The notes: generated by a model from the letters alone, not told the origin. A stretch of DNA of 64,000 bases from Nitrospira sp. CR1.2 (GCA_014055495.1 WIAG01000008.1:41715-105714); one strand, 5' to 3'. Numbered from the stretch's first letter, positions 24,919 through 34,297 are shown. Numbers and translations are program-made.

Positions 24919-26370
24919 ATGACGCTCAACACCGACATGCAGGTCGATCGCATCGACGACTACCTCTGGGAAATTCCGCCCTCTGAGAAGACGGGCATGC
25001 TGGTCCCCGCGAGAATCTATGCGAGTCCGGCCATTCTCAGGTCCATGGATCGCGGGGTCTTCGACCAGGTCACGAATGTGGCCTGCCTGCCCGGCATTCA
25101 CCGCTATGCGCTCTGTATGCCCGACGGCCATTGGGGCTACGGCTTTCCCATCGGCGGGGTCGCGGCCTTCGATCCGGAGGAAGGGATTATCTCTCCGGGC
25201 GGGGTCGGGTATGACATCAACTGCGGCATGCGGCTGATCCGCACGGACCTGACGCAATCCGACGTCCGGCCGAAACTCGAGCTGCTGATGACGGAATTGT
25301 TTCGCCGCGTTCCGGCAGGTGTCGGCTCACGCGGGTTCGTCAACCTCAATCGGCGCGAGTTTCGCGAGGTCATGCGCAAGGGCGCGGGGTGGTGTATTGC
25401 CAAGGGCTACGGCTGGGAAGAGGACTTGGATCGGATCGAAGAGCGGGGCTGCCTCGAAGGCGCCGACCCGGCACACGTCACGGATTACGCCATCGAACGT
25501 GGTATCAATCAACTCGGGACCCTAGGATCAGGCAACCACTACTTAGAGGTGCAGGTGCTGTCTGACAAGGGCATCTTCGATCGGGAGACGGCCGCGGCGA
25601 TGGGTTTGACCGGTCGCGATCAAGTTGTGGTGATGGTCCATTGCGGGTCGCGCGGCTTCGGGCATCAAGTGGCCAGCGACTATCTCAAAGTCTTTGAAAA
25701 GGCGATGCGCCGCTACGGGATCTCCGTCAAGGATCAGCAACTCGCCTGTGCGCCCTTTCGCTCGCCGGAGGGACAGGAGTACTTCGGCGCCATGAACTGC
25801 GCCGCCAACACGGCATTCGCCAACCGCCAGGTCATCACGCATCAAATCCGCGAGGCCTTCGCCGCCGTCTTCGAGTCCACCCCGCATGCGCTCGGCATGC
25901 ACCTGATCTACGATGTGGCGCACAACATTGCCAAGGTGGAGCGCTACCGGGACGGGCAGTGGTTGGTGCATCGCAAGGGCGCCACCAGAGCATTCGGCCC
26001 CGGTAGCCCTGAGCTGCCGGCCTGTTATCGCCACATCGGGCAGCCGGTCATCTGCGGCGGCTCCATGGAAACCGGCTCCTACCTGCTGGTCGGCACCGAA
26101 CGCGCCATGCACGATACCTTCGGGTCGACGATGCACGGGTCCGGCCGCACCATGTCGCGCGCGCAAGCCAAACGCATCGTGCGCGGCGAACAACTGCTCC
26201 GCGACATGAAACAACACGGGATTCTAGTGAAGGCGGTGTCCCTGTCCGGGCTCGCCGAAGAAGCCGGGTTGGCCTACAAGAATATTTCCGACGTGGTCGA
26301 CACGGTTGACCGCGCGGGAATCACAAAAAAAGTGGCGGAACTGAAACCAATCGGCAATATAAAGGGCTAG
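24919..26370 (+). CDS. rtcB: RNA-splicing ligase RtcB
   Basis: A 483-residue GTP/Mn-dependent RNA ligase that joins 2',3'-cyclic phosphate or 3'-phosphate ends to 5'-OH RNA. Motifs in order: CMPDGHWGYGFPIGGVA and GVGYDINCGMR (metal-binding Asp and Cys), LGSGNHYLEVQ, VHCGSRGFGHQV, and the nucleophilic-histidine loop STMHGSGRTMSR. The start follows GAGGGAAATCC. Pairing with archease suggests an active RNA repair or tRNA-ligation system. The stop at 26370 is followed by a perfect 10-bp inverted repeat. Confidence 0.96.
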   Translation: MTLNTDMQVDRIDDYLWEIPPSEKTGMLVPARIYASPAILRSMDRGVFDQVTNVACLPGIHRYALCMPDGHWGYGFPIGGVAAFDPEEGIISPGGVGYDINCGMRLIRTDLTQSDVRPKLELLMTELFRRVPAGVGSRGFVNLNRREFREVMRKGAGWCIAKGYGWEEDLDRIEERGCLEGADPAHVTDYAIERGINQLGTLGSGNHYLEVQVLSDKGIFDRETAAAMGLTGRDQVVVMVHCGSRGFGHQVASDYLKVFEKAMRRYGISVKDQQLACAPFRSPEGQEYFGAMNCAANTAFANRQVITHQIREAFAAVFESTPHALGMHLIYDVAHNIAKVERYRDGQWLVHRKGATRAFGPGSPELPACYRHIGQPVICGGSMETGSYLLVGTERAMHDTFGSTMHGSGRTMSRAQAKRIVRGEQLLRDMKQHGILVKAVSLSGLAEEAGLAYKNISDVVDTVDRAGITKKVAELKPIGNIKG

Positions 26371-26374
26371 CAGC

Positions 26375-26424
26375 CTGTCCGAGTCATCCTTCGTCGCAGC
26401 AGAACGGCATCATTACTCGGACAG
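26375..26424. terminator. Inverted repeat after rtcB
   Basis: CTGTCCGAGT (26375-26384) and ACTCGGACAG (26415-26424) are perfect reverse complements with a 30-base loop, 4 bp beyond the rtcB stop. There is no following T-run, so it may be a processing or rho-associated site rather than a strong intrinsic terminator. Confidence 0.4.
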
Positions 26425-26519
26425 ACTCCCTGTGCTGCCTGCAGGCGACGGCGTCGACAGGGCGCAGGTTTGCCGACACGGATCAGTATTCGTCGTCTGT
26501 CGCTTCAACCCACGTCATC

Positions 26520-26858
26520 ATGGACCAACGCCGACACCAGCGGGTTTCCGTCCGGTTTCAGAGCTCCTTCTCGTCGGTGAACCGGGTGGACGGGGAGGGC
26601 GACGTCGTCGATTTGTCCTTGCGCGGCTGCGGCATCGTCACGCAGGCCGCGGTGCATCCCGGTACCACCCTCACCGTGCGCATACATCAGTCGCCTGACG
26701 CGGCGCCATTGACGGTCCAGCAGGCCGTCGTGCGCTGGTGCCGCAATGGACGCATCGGGCTCGAATTCGTGACCCTGGAACCGGACGCATGGGTTCGCCT
26801 GCAAGCCATTGTGAAGGAGCTCACCCGGCAACCCTACGAACGCACCGACGCCCCATAA
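26520..26858 (+). CDS. PilZ-domain protein (c-di-GMP receptor)
   Basis: A 112-residue single PilZ domain. The c-di-GMP motifs are both seen: R-R-H-Q-R near the N-terminus (RRHQRVSVRF) and DLSLRGCGI (D/NxSxxG type). A cytosolic, likely c-di-GMP-binding adaptor. It lies upstream of a membrane sensor protein and, 1.2 kb further, a REC-PAS-GGDEF-EAL protein, so a small local signalling set is plausible. Confidence 0.87.
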   Translation: MDQRRHQRVSVRFQSSFSSVNRVDGEGDVVDLSLRGCGIVTQAAVHPGTTLTVRIHQSPDAAPLTVQQAVVRWCRNGRIGLEFVTLEPDAWVRLQAIVKELTRQPYERTDAP

Positions 26859-26904
26859 ATGGTTACGACACCCAGTCGCACTTTCCTGTCGAGGAGGACA
26901 CATC

Positions 26905-27639
26905 ATGGCCGACGCGCCCGTTTCCGCATCGAGATTGCCTCGCACCTGGCTTCCGGCACTCGTAATCAGCCTGCTCGTCTCAGGGTTCTGCGCCGCGGCA
27001 CTCTACGTCCTGCTGGCGGGACATGACCGCTCGCTGGTCGCCCAGCGTAACGCCACGGCCGTCATTACGACGGAGCGCAGCGCTCACGCCACGGCCAGAA
27101 CCCTGGCCTGGTTCGTTGAATCGTTGGGCGGGGACAGCCTCGCCGCAATCCAGCAGACGCTGGAACAACATGCGCAACAAGCCAATCTGTTATCGTCCAC
27201 CGTCATCACCGAAGACAACGTGGTCGTGGCCGCAGGCAATCCCGCCGCCGTCGGCACGCAGCTCCAAGATGCGGCGTGGCTGAACGCGCGCAAGAGCCAG
27301 AGCAGCGTCATCACGTCCGGCATGGAGAAGGGGCGTCCGGCGGTCATTGTGGTCGAGCCGATCCGTCGGGACAACCGGATTGCTGGGTGGATCAGACTTG
27401 CCGTCGCCGCGCCACCGGACGCCGCCGCCCCGCGCTCGGAGGACGACCTGGCCCTCGATGTCGCCCTAGTCGTCGTTCCGCTGCTGCTGGTCCTGTTTAC
27501 GCTGTTGATCCTCACGATGGGCGGACTCATGAGCCGGGTTCGGAAACTCCTCGGCCGCATCCTCATCGAGGCTCAGGAGCAGTTGCCCCGCCCGCTCGAT
27601 GCGGGTATCGACACGCCGAGCCAGAGCGGTATCGCGTAA
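26905..27639 (+). CDS. Cache-like double-pass membrane sensor, no output domain
   Basis: A 244-residue protein with a first membrane helix (about 13-35), a periplasmic single-cache/PAS-like region (about 40-165, with ITEDNVVVAAGNPAAVGTQL), and a second helix (about 181-205). After it comes only a short, highly charged tail (RVRKLLGRILIEAQEQLP). The layout is that of the sensory half of a chemoreceptor or histidine kinase with its signalling part missing, so it may work through a partner. The start follows GAGGAGG. The gene is followed by a perfect stem-loop. Confidence 0.7.
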   Translation: MADAPVSASRLPRTWLPALVISLLVSGFCAAALYVLLAGHDRSLVAQRNATAVITTERSAHATARTLAWFVESLGGDSLAAIQQTLEQHAQQANLLSSTVITEDNVVVAAGNPAAVGTQLQDAAWLNARKSQSSVITSGMEKGRPAVIVVEPIRRDNRIAGWIRLAVAAPPDAAAPRSEDDLALDVALVVVPLLLVLFTLLILTMGGLMSRVRKLLGRILIEAQEQLPRPLDAGIDTPSQSGIA

Positions 27640-27640
27640 C

Positions 27641-27664
27641 GGGCCTACGGGAAGCCGTAGGTCC
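27641..27664. terminator. Stem-loop directly after the sensor gene
   Basis: GGGCCTACGG (27641-27650), loop GAAG, CCGTAGGTCC (27655-27664): nine Watson-Crick pairs and one wobble. It starts 1 bp after the stop codon. No T-run follows, so termination strength is uncertain. The rest of the spacer up to 27826 shows another short hairpin (GGAAGGGGCGCCCTTCC, 27769-27785) and nothing coding. Confidence 0.45.
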
Positions 27665-27826
27665 GGTGAGTGCCGGTCGGCCCTGGGAGATTCCTTGGCA
27701 GATACCACCTCAACAACTGCTAATTCTCTGGTACTTCCTCAAAACTTTGATAGTCTGGTGCGAGTGTATGGAAGGGGCGCCCTTCCGCTTCCTCCACGGT
27801 CCTTCAGCCGAGACCGTCAGCCCGAC

Positions 27827-28071
27827 TAGCCCGGATGATTCATGACGGCTTTCGCGTGGCGTGTGAAACCGAAGTCCGCCGGGGCGTCTCGCACGTGAGG
27901 CTGACAGAGGCGTACTGGCGCACCCTCGAGGGCACATGGCGCGATGACGAAAGAGCGCCACATCTGTGCGCGCCGCCGAGCCGGTGAGGCGGCCGGGCCG
28001 CCGAACGAGACGCGCCTCGCCGGGCGAGAGGATCGGACAACGGAGCGGGCGGTCATGAATGGTTCTGGCTA
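27827..28071. mobile_element. MITE-like element, diverged second copy
   Basis: Left end TAGCCCGGATGATTCATGA (27827-27845) matches the 12930 element at 18 of 19 bases. The right end 28053-28071 pairs with the left at 15 of 19. The interior (245 bp overall) has no gene but contains palindromic GC-rich stretches (CGCCGCCGAGCCGGTGAGGCGGCCGGGCCGCC). It lies 45 bp upstream of the c-di-GMP regulator gene and so may carry or have displaced its promoter. Confidence 0.65.
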
Positions 28072-28116
28072 TGCCGATAGGCGACACCATCTGTATGTTC
28101 CAGTGAGACTGAAATT

Positions 28117-30243
28117 ATGAGCCAAGCCCGTCCGACCATTCTTGTTGCCGACGACGACCCGCTGACACGTTTATTCGTCAAGAACGCACTGGAGCCGGCC
28201 GGCATGGTAGTCGTGGAAGCCACCGGCGGCAAGGACGCCTTGACCAAGTTTGAGGTGGAACCGTCCGATCTCGTGATTCTCGACATCATGATGCCGGAGA
28301 TCGACGGTTACCTGACCTGTTCCCGGATTCGCTCGCTGCCGCGCGGCAAACGCGTCCCGATTTTGATTCTCACCGGCTTGGACGATGTGAATTCCATTGC
28401 CCAGGCCTATCAGCACGGCGCCACCGACTTCATCACAAAACCGGTCAATGCCACGATCCTGTGCCATCACGTCCGCTACATGCTCCGCACCAACAATGTC
28501 CTGCATGCATTGATCCGGAGCGAATCCCGGCTGGAGCTGGCGCAACGCATCGCCCGCATCGGCAACTGGGATTGGAACCCCAAAACCAATCGCTTCGCCA
28601 TGTCGAACGAACTCTGTCGCTTGGTCGGCGTGCGCCCGCAGGATTTCACCGGAACCTTCGAAGCCTTTTTGAATCTCGTGCATCCAGACGACCGTCCGCT
28701 GGTGACCGGCGCACTGCAAAAGCTGGTCGCGCAACAGACCCCCTGCGACATCGATCACCGGATCGTCCTCCCGAACGGCACCGACTTCATTATCCATCTC
28801 CAGGCCGAGGCCGTGCGGGAGGAGGAAGTGGAGGAGGTGACGGTCATCGGCACGGCCCAGGACATCACCGAACGCAAGCAGGCGGAACGCGCCATTCATC
28901 AACTGGCCTATTACGACAGCTTGACGGGCTTGGCCAACCGGGTCTTGTTCAAAGACCGATTGTCGAATGCCCTCTCCTACGCCGCACGGCACGACCAACA
29001 TCTGGCGACCCTCTTCATCGACTTGGATCGCTTTAAGATCATCAACGACACGCTCGGCCACACGGTGGGCGATCTGCTCCTTACGCGCGTTGCGGAACGG
29101 TTAAGCGAATCGGTCCGGCAGAGCGATTCGGTCAGCCGGCATGCCGACCAGGAGCCGACTCATGCGCTGGCGCGACTCGGCGGCGACGAGTTCACGATTC
29201 TCCTGACCGCGCTGCCGCAACCCGAAGACGCGGGCCGGGTCGCCCGGCGCATTCTGGAATCGTTGGCCCACCCGTTCATCATCGAAGGGCATGAAATTTT
29301 TATTTCGGCCAGTATCGGCATTTCGATCTATCCGTCGGACGGGTCCACAGTCGAAGCGTTGCTGAAGAACGCCGACACGGCCATGTACCATGCGAAGGAG
29401 CAGGGCCGGAATAATTGCCAGTTCTATTCATCCGGACTCAACGCCGCCGCGGCCGAACGGCTGGACCTGGAGAACGAACTCCGCCGCGCGTTGGAGCGGG
29501 AAGAATTCGTCGTCTTTTACCAGCCGAAACTCAACATCCACTCCAGGAAGATTCTCGGCGCCGAAGCATTGGTGCGCTGGAAACATCCCAAACGCGGCCT
29601 GGTCCCCCCCGGCGTGTTCTTGAATGCCGCGATCGACACCGGCCTGATTCGTTCTATGGATGAATGGGTGCTCCGCGAAGCCTGCCGCCAGGTCAAGGCC
29701 TGGGAAACGGCCGGGCTTCCTGCGATCTCCATCTCGGCCAACGTCTCCAACTCGCTGTTTCACGGGCGCACGCTGCCCGCAACCGTGTCCGACGCATTGC
29801 GGGACTCCGGCTTGAATCCGTCGCAACTCGAACTCGAGTTGACGGAGTCCATTGCCATGCGGGACGTCGAAGCCTCGGTGACGATGCTGGAAGGCCTGCG
29901 GACGATGGGGGTCCGCCTGTCGATCGACGACTTCGGCACCGGCTACTCGTCGCTGAGTTATCTGCAACGGTTCCCGCTGAGCCGCCTGAAAATCGATCAA
30001 TCCTTCGTACGGGACCTGCTGACGAACGAAAACAACGTGAAGATCACGCGGGCCATCATCGCCATGGCGCACAGCTTGAATCTTTCGGTGCTCGCGGAAG
30101 GCGTGGAGACGGAAGGGCAACTGGCGCGGTTACGGGAAGAAGGGTGCGACGAGGTGCAGGGATACCTGTTCAGCCGCCCGGTCTGCGCGGAAGATTTCGA
30201 GAAACTGCTCAGGGGCGATGCCGATGCCCGTACAGCAGCGTGA
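28117..30243 (+). CDS. Response regulator with PAS, GGDEF and EAL domains
   Basis: A 708-residue cytosolic c-di-GMP regulator. Order: receiver (residues about 5-120; DDD near the start, phospho-acceptor Asp in VILDIMMPEIDG, K in ITKPVN), PAS/PAC (about 140-260), GGDEF (about 270-440, LGGDEF at about 354, intact), EAL (about 450-700; E483 in GAEALVRW, DDFGTGYSSLSYL). Both catalytic signatures look intact, so it could make and break c-di-GMP, switched by phosphorylation. No kinase is adjacent. Its last 35 bp overlap, convergently, the end of the TPR-oxygenase gene. Confidence 0.94.
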   Translation: MSQARPTILVADDDPLTRLFVKNALEPAGMVVVEATGGKDALTKFEVEPSDLVILDIMMPEIDGYLTCSRIRSLPRGKRVPILILTGLDDVNSIAQAYQHGATDFITKPVNATILCHHVRYMLRTNNVLHALIRSESRLELAQRIARIGNWDWNPKTNRFAMSNELCRLVGVRPQDFTGTFEAFLNLVHPDDRPLVTGALQKLVAQQTPCDIDHRIVLPNGTDFIIHLQAEAVREEEVEEVTVIGTAQDITERKQAERAIHQLAYYDSLTGLANRVLFKDRLSNALSYAARHDQHLATLFIDLDRFKIINDTLGHTVGDLLLTRVAERLSESVRQSDSVSRHADQEPTHALARLGGDEFTILLTALPQPEDAGRVARRILESLAHPFIIEGHEIFISASIGISIYPSDGSTVEALLKNADTAMYHAKEQGRNNCQFYSSGLNAAAAERLDLENELRRALEREEFVVFYQPKLNIHSRKILGAEALVRWKHPKRGLVPPGVFLNAAIDTGLIRSMDEWVLREACRQVKAWETAGLPAISISANVSNSLFHGRTLPATVSDALRDSGLNPSQLELELTESIAMRDVEASVTMLEGLRTMGVRLSIDDFGTGYSSLSYLQRFPLSRLKIDQSFVRDLLTNENNVKITRAIIAMAHSLNLSVLAEGVETEGQLARLREEGCDEVQGYLFSRPVCAEDFEKLLRGDADARTAA

Positions 30244-31906
30244 TGTTGATCCGCCGGTTGGTGAAGCCTTCCTGAAAGGCAATGTCGTCGGTTTCGTGAA
30301 ACAGATCTGAGTTGAACAGCACCGCCCGGTTCGCCCGGTAGGGGATGGTGATCTCGCGGGCGCCCTGCGCCTTCAGCCAGTCATAGATCCTGCCACGCGC
30401 GCTGTCGCTGTTGTACGTCTTGAAGTCCCAGTCCCGCGGCGCCTCCTTGTCCCAGACCACCAGTCCACCGCTCTGCGGATCGAGATTCGCCTCGTCGGGG
30501 GTGATCCAGAAATTGACGTTCACGGCCGCCGCATCGGCATGAATGTTTAACCCGCGCCTGGCGCTGTCGTGCTTGAACGCCCAGGCCTGCGTCAGGCGGT
30601 GCGCGCCGAAGATGCGCGGAAGGCGTCGGCGGAGTTCCTCCGCAATTTGCAGAAGCAGGGGAGAGGCAAATCCATCGCCCAGAAACGCCCCGATATAGCC
30701 GTTCTCGTAGTCCTTCTTCCAAATCGTCGACATCCGGCAGAACTCCCGCAGTCGCCGCAGCGCCTCCTCCGACAACAGCCCGTCGATATGCGTGACCTCC
30801 GGCTGCGTCCCCAGATACCGCGCCTCTATCGCGGCCGTGTCCAGATCCGACGCCAAGGCTCCTTCCGCGATGGTGTCACAGGACGCGACGTACAGCAGTC
30901 GGTTAAAGGAGGGGGCGATCGACTGGAGATCGGCAGGGGAGACCGGGACGCGGTTTCCTGTGGCCGCACCAGGCGCCGGCTCCACCTGTGTCAGCAAGCG
31001 GGTGAGCGCGTCCTGGTAGACACGCCAGCTTGCTCCCAGGAGGCCACGCTCAAAGAGATAGGCGACCTGCTCGGCGTCATGCTTGAGCCGGGAACGGAAG
31101 ACCGAAGTGTCGGTAACCGCTCGCCCATGCGCATGTTTCGCCTGAGCCGTTTCGGTAAAACAGCGCAAGGCCCGCGACATATCTTCCCGCCAAATCCAGG
31201 CGATCCCCAGGTTGTAGAGTGCGGTGCCGTAGCCTGGATGGGCCTGCAGGGCCCGTTCAAAACTGCGGATGGCCTCGTCGGTTTGTCCCTGCTCCAGGAG
31301 GACCAGCCCAAGATTGTTGTGGGCCTCGGCATGGTTCGGCTTCAGCACGATGGCTCGCCGATAGGCCTCGGCCGCCGCGTCAAGACGCCCCTGTTCTTTC
31401 AGCACCACGCCAAGATTGTTATGCGCCTCGGCATGATTGGGATTGAGCCGGAGGACCTCTTCATAGGTCGTCTGCGCGTCGGGCAGCCGATGCAACTCTT
31501 TGTAGGCATTGCCGAGGTTGGTGCGAGGTTCGATGTAACGTGGATTGAGTTGGATGGCCCGGCCGTAGGCTTCGACTGCCTCAGCCAACAGTCCGGCTCG
31601 CTGCAGGACGACGCCGTGATTGAAACAATAGACCGGATTGCGGGCGTCGGCGGCGCGGGCCTCGGCAAGCCGGGACAGCGCTTCGTTGAGATTGCCCCGC
31701 CGGTACAGGAGAAGGCCTAAGCCATGAAGGGCATCAGCGTACGAGGGACGCTGTTGAAGCAGAAGGCGATAGCCGCGCTCTGCTTCATCCAGGCGGCCGG
31801 CCTGGTGATGCACTTGCGCGTCACGCAGAAAGGCCGACTCAGCCGCTGCCTGTTTCGCCTGCTTGCCATGCAATTTTTCGTCGCGGCGTCGCTCCTCACG
31901 GTTCAT
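30209..31906 (-). CDS. TPR-repeat protein with 2-oxoglutarate/Fe(II) dioxygenase domain
   Basis: A 565-residue protein with about seven tandem TPR units (about residues 25-245; repeated NHAEAHNNLG), a linker, and a C-terminal 2OG-Fe(II) oxygenase domain. The iron facial triad is traceable: HAD (ARRGLNIHADAAAVNV), and distal H in VLFNSDLFHETDDI; the 2OG-binding Arg is in TNRRINITLL. The partly conserved second half (PQSGGLVVWDKEAP) fits prolyl-hydroxylase-like or putative protein-hydroxylating families. The N-terminus is basic and helical. Its 3' end overlaps the c-di-GMP gene by 35 bp on the opposite strand. Confidence 0.87.
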   Translation of the reverse strand: MNREERRRDEKLHGKQAKQAAAESAFLRDAQVHHQAGRLDEAERGYRLLLQQRPSYADALHGLGLLLYRRGNLNEALSRLAEARAADARNPVYCFNHGVVLQRAGLLAEAVEAYGRAIQLNPRYIEPRTNLGNAYKELHRLPDAQTTYEEVLRLNPNHAEAHNNLGVVLKEQGRLDAAAEAYRRAIVLKPNHAEAHNNLGLVLLEQGQTDEAIRSFERALQAHPGYGTALYNLGIAWIWREDMSRALRCFTETAQAKHAHGRAVTDTSVFRSRLKHDAEQVAYLFERGLLGASWRVYQDALTRLLTQVEPAPGAATGNRVPVSPADLQSIAPSFNRLLYVASCDTIAEGALASDLDTAAIEARYLGTQPEVTHIDGLLSEEALRRLREFCRMSTIWKKDYENGYIGAFLGDGFASPLLLQIAEELRRRLPRIFGAHRLTQAWAFKHDSARRGLNIHADAAAVNVNFWITPDEANLDPQSGGLVVWDKEAPRDWDFKTYNSDSARGRIYDWLKAQGAREITIPYRANRAVLFNSDLFHETDDIAFQEGFTNRRINITLLYGHRHRP

Positions 31907-32045
31907 GCGCGAACCCTCCAGTGGATCGGACGACCGGCCGACCCGGAGAGTAGCGCAGATGAGGCCTGTGGGTCAAAGCGGGAGGGGAGAGGCAAGGATG
32001 AACGGAACGTTAGGCCGCGTTGGCCTGCTCCTGTCGTTTACGGCG

Positions 32046-33431
32046 TTACCCCAAAATATCCAAGGCAGCGACGCGGTACGCTTCGGCGAACGTAGGGAAG
32101 CCGAAAATGGTGTCGATGAGCCGATCGATTTTTGCCCCGTCCTGTAGGGCCATTTGGCCGAGATGGATCAGCTCGGTGGCGTGTTCTCCGACGATCTGCA
32201 CACCCAGCAGACGCTCCCCTAAAGGATCGGCGACAAGCTTCAGCAAGCCGTCACAGGCACCCGTGATCTGCCCCTTGGCGATTTCCGTGAACGGGGCGCG
32301 CCCCACGAGCGGTCCGCGATAGCGGACCCCGGCCTGTTCCTCATCGAGCCCGATGGAGGCAATTTCAGGAATAGTGTAGATGCCGATAGGGACCTGGTTG
32401 GCAGACTCTCCGACGGGTAGACCGAGCGCCTGACTGACGGCGCGCCGCCCGTCTTCCATCGCCTGTGAGGCCAAGGCCGGAGGACGGCCCAACATGTCAC
32501 CGGCCGCATAGATGTGCGGAACCACCGTCTGCCCATGGTCGTTCACCGGCAGCAGCCCCTTCTCGTCCAACGACAATCCCGCAGCCTCAAGGTTCAGCTC
32601 CTCGATGTTCGGTTGACGTCCGAGCGCCACCAACATTTTTTCACTCTTCACCAGCATGCCGTTGGCCAACCGTGCGACAACGGAAGCAACGCCGTCCCAG
32701 GCCACTTCTGTGATGGTCTGGCCGAGGTAAAACCGTCCGCCCTGGCGTTCCAGCCCCCGCTGGAACACCGAGACGATCTCCGGATCCATAAACGGCAAGG
32801 GACTTTTGGCTCGATCGATCAGCGTCACCTCCACACCGAGCAGCGCGAACGTCGAGGCATACTCACAGGCAATGGGCCCACTGCCCAGCACCGTCAGCGA
32901 ACGAGGCAAGTAGATCATCGACAGAATAGAGTCGCTGTCCAACACGTGTTCATGATCGACCGGTGCCTCGGGAATCGAGCAGGGACGCGATCCCGTCGCC
33001 AAGACAATGATTTCGGCGAGAAGGGTCTGCGAGGCACCATCCACCGTTTCCAATTGCACTTCATGCGGCGACACGAGCCGCGCACGGCCATGCCAATAGG
33101 TGACGCCGTTGCGAGCCAGTTGATCGGCCATATAACATTCATGGGCCTTCACCACCTCGTCCAGGCGATGCAAGAGCACGGTCATGGGCAGGTCAAGCCG
33201 GAGTCGGCCCTCGAACACGTCGTTCGACCGTTTAAGGCGCTCGAACTGCAGCGCTGTCTCCCGCAGCGTCTTGCTGGGAATGGTGCCACGGTACACACAA
33301 TTGCCGCCGATACCCTGCTCCTGCTCGATCAGCACGACCTTCTTGCCGGCCTTGGCGCCCTGAATGGCGGCCTTTTGGCCGGCTGGTCCGCTCCCGACCA
33401 CCACGATGTCATAGGCGCTGGCAGTCATCAT
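32046..33431 (-). CDS. sthA: Soluble pyridine nucleotide transhydrogenase-like flavoprotein
   Basis: A 461-residue member of the pyridine nucleotide-disulfide oxidoreductase family. The FAD GxGxxG is at the N-terminus (VGSGPAGQ), the redox region reads NCVYRGTIPSKTLR with only one cysteine, and the NAD(P) motif VLGSGPIACEYAS is in the middle, with EHATELIHLGQ in the dimer interface. Loss of the second active-site cysteine and the GTIPSK context are the hallmarks of SthA-type transhydrogenases, which equilibrate NADH and NADPH. The start overlaps the end of the HDOD gene (ATGA), so the two are co-translated. Confidence 0.88.
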   Translation of the reverse strand: MMTASAYDIVVVGSGPAGQKAAIQGAKAGKKVVLIEQEQGIGGNCVYRGTIPSKTLRETALQFERLKRSNDVFEGRLRLDLPMTVLLHRLDEVVKAHECYMADQLARNGVTYWHGRARLVSPHEVQLETVDGASQTLLAEIIVLATGSRPCSIPEAPVDHEHVLDSDSILSMIYLPRSLTVLGSGPIACEYASTFALLGVEVTLIDRAKSPLPFMDPEIVSVFQRGLERQGGRFYLGQTITEVAWDGVASVVARLANGMLVKSEKMLVALGRQPNIEELNLEAAGLSLDEKGLLPVNDHGQTVVPHIYAAGDMLGRPPALASQAMEDGRRAVSQALGLPVGESANQVPIGIYTIPEIASIGLDEEQAGVRYRGPLVGRAPFTEIAKGQITGACDGLLKLVADPLGERLLGVQIVGEHATELIHLGQMALQDGAKIDRLIDTIFGFPTFAEAYRVAALDILG

Positions 33432-34297
33432 AACGGCATCGCCTCTACGACGGCTTGCACCTTTTCCTTGTGCGCCAGTAACGCATCGACATCTTTGGGA
33501 TAGAGGTTCAGGTCCGCGAAGACGACATGCTCCCGCAAGGTGGCCTCATCCAAGGCTTCCGGATCGAGAAAATGTTTGGCCAGGCGACCGGCAAGACAGG
33601 TGGTCATACATTCCTGCTTGGCGGTTTTGGCATAATTGTAATCCACATGAAATCCGATGGATTCCACGACCGGCGGCGGCAAGCCCCAATCGTCCGCGAC
33701 CAGGAGTCCCACCTGGATGTAATAACCGTCCAACAATTGATGCATCAGCTCTTTGCTGAGGGTCGTGCCTTGCTCCTTGGACAGAGCGACCAGGGTTTGC
33801 AGGACGACGGGGCGGCCGATGCCGTGCAGGAGGCCGCAGAGGTACGCGCTCTCCACATTGAAGCGCCGCATGCGTGCAATTTCCTTGGCGTAGGCGCCGC
33901 TGGCGAGGGAATAGTGCCAGAGCCCCTTGACTTCATCATCCCATCCCGGCACTTTGAAGGCGCTGCCTTTGATGGACGCGGAGAACGCGAGCTCGGACAT
34001 CAGGTTCATACCCAGCATGGATACGGCATGTTGAAGCGACACGACCGGATTACGGGTCATATAGGCCGGAGAATTGGCGATCCGGATCACATGGGCGGCC
34101 AAGGCCTGGTCCTGGTGAATCAAGGCGGCAAGTTTGGCCGCCTCTGCATCGGGATCGTAGACCATGGCCAGAATCCGTGACGCAACCTGCGGCAAGAGCG
34201 GCAATTCGATCGCGCCCTTGCGAATGCGCTCGATCAGGAGTTGCTCCAACGGATCGGTAGGAACGGGGGGTGTTGCTTGAGGAAGTGCACCGCTCAT
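33428..34297 (-). CDS. HDOD-domain regulatory protein
   Basis: A 289-residue stand-alone HDOD protein (HD-related output domain, usually without phosphodiesterase activity). Helical core is seen in LPLLPQVASRILAM, LIHQDQALAAHVIRIANSPAY, SLQHAVSMLGMNLMSELAFS, YLCGLLHGIGRPVVL. The catalytic HD pair of true HD-GYP enzymes is not kept (LLHGIGR, H-G instead of H-D). Start ATG at 34297; a TTG seven codons earlier is possible. It overlaps sthA by 4 bp, an unusual pairing that hints at redox-linked signalling (inference). Confidence 0.87.
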   Translation of the reverse strand: MSGALPQATPPVPTDPLEQLLIERIRKGAIELPLLPQVASRILAMVYDPDAEAAKLAALIHQDQALAAHVIRIANSPAYMTRNPVVSLQHAVSMLGMNLMSELAFSASIKGSAFKVPGWDDEVKGLWHYSLASGAYAKEIARMRRFNVESAYLCGLLHGIGRPVVLQTLVALSKEQGTTLSKELMHQLLDGYYIQVGLLVADDWGLPPPVVESIGFHVDYNYAKTAKQECMTTCLAGRLAKHFLDPEALDEATLREHVVFADLNLYPKDVDALLAHKEKVQAVVEAMPL

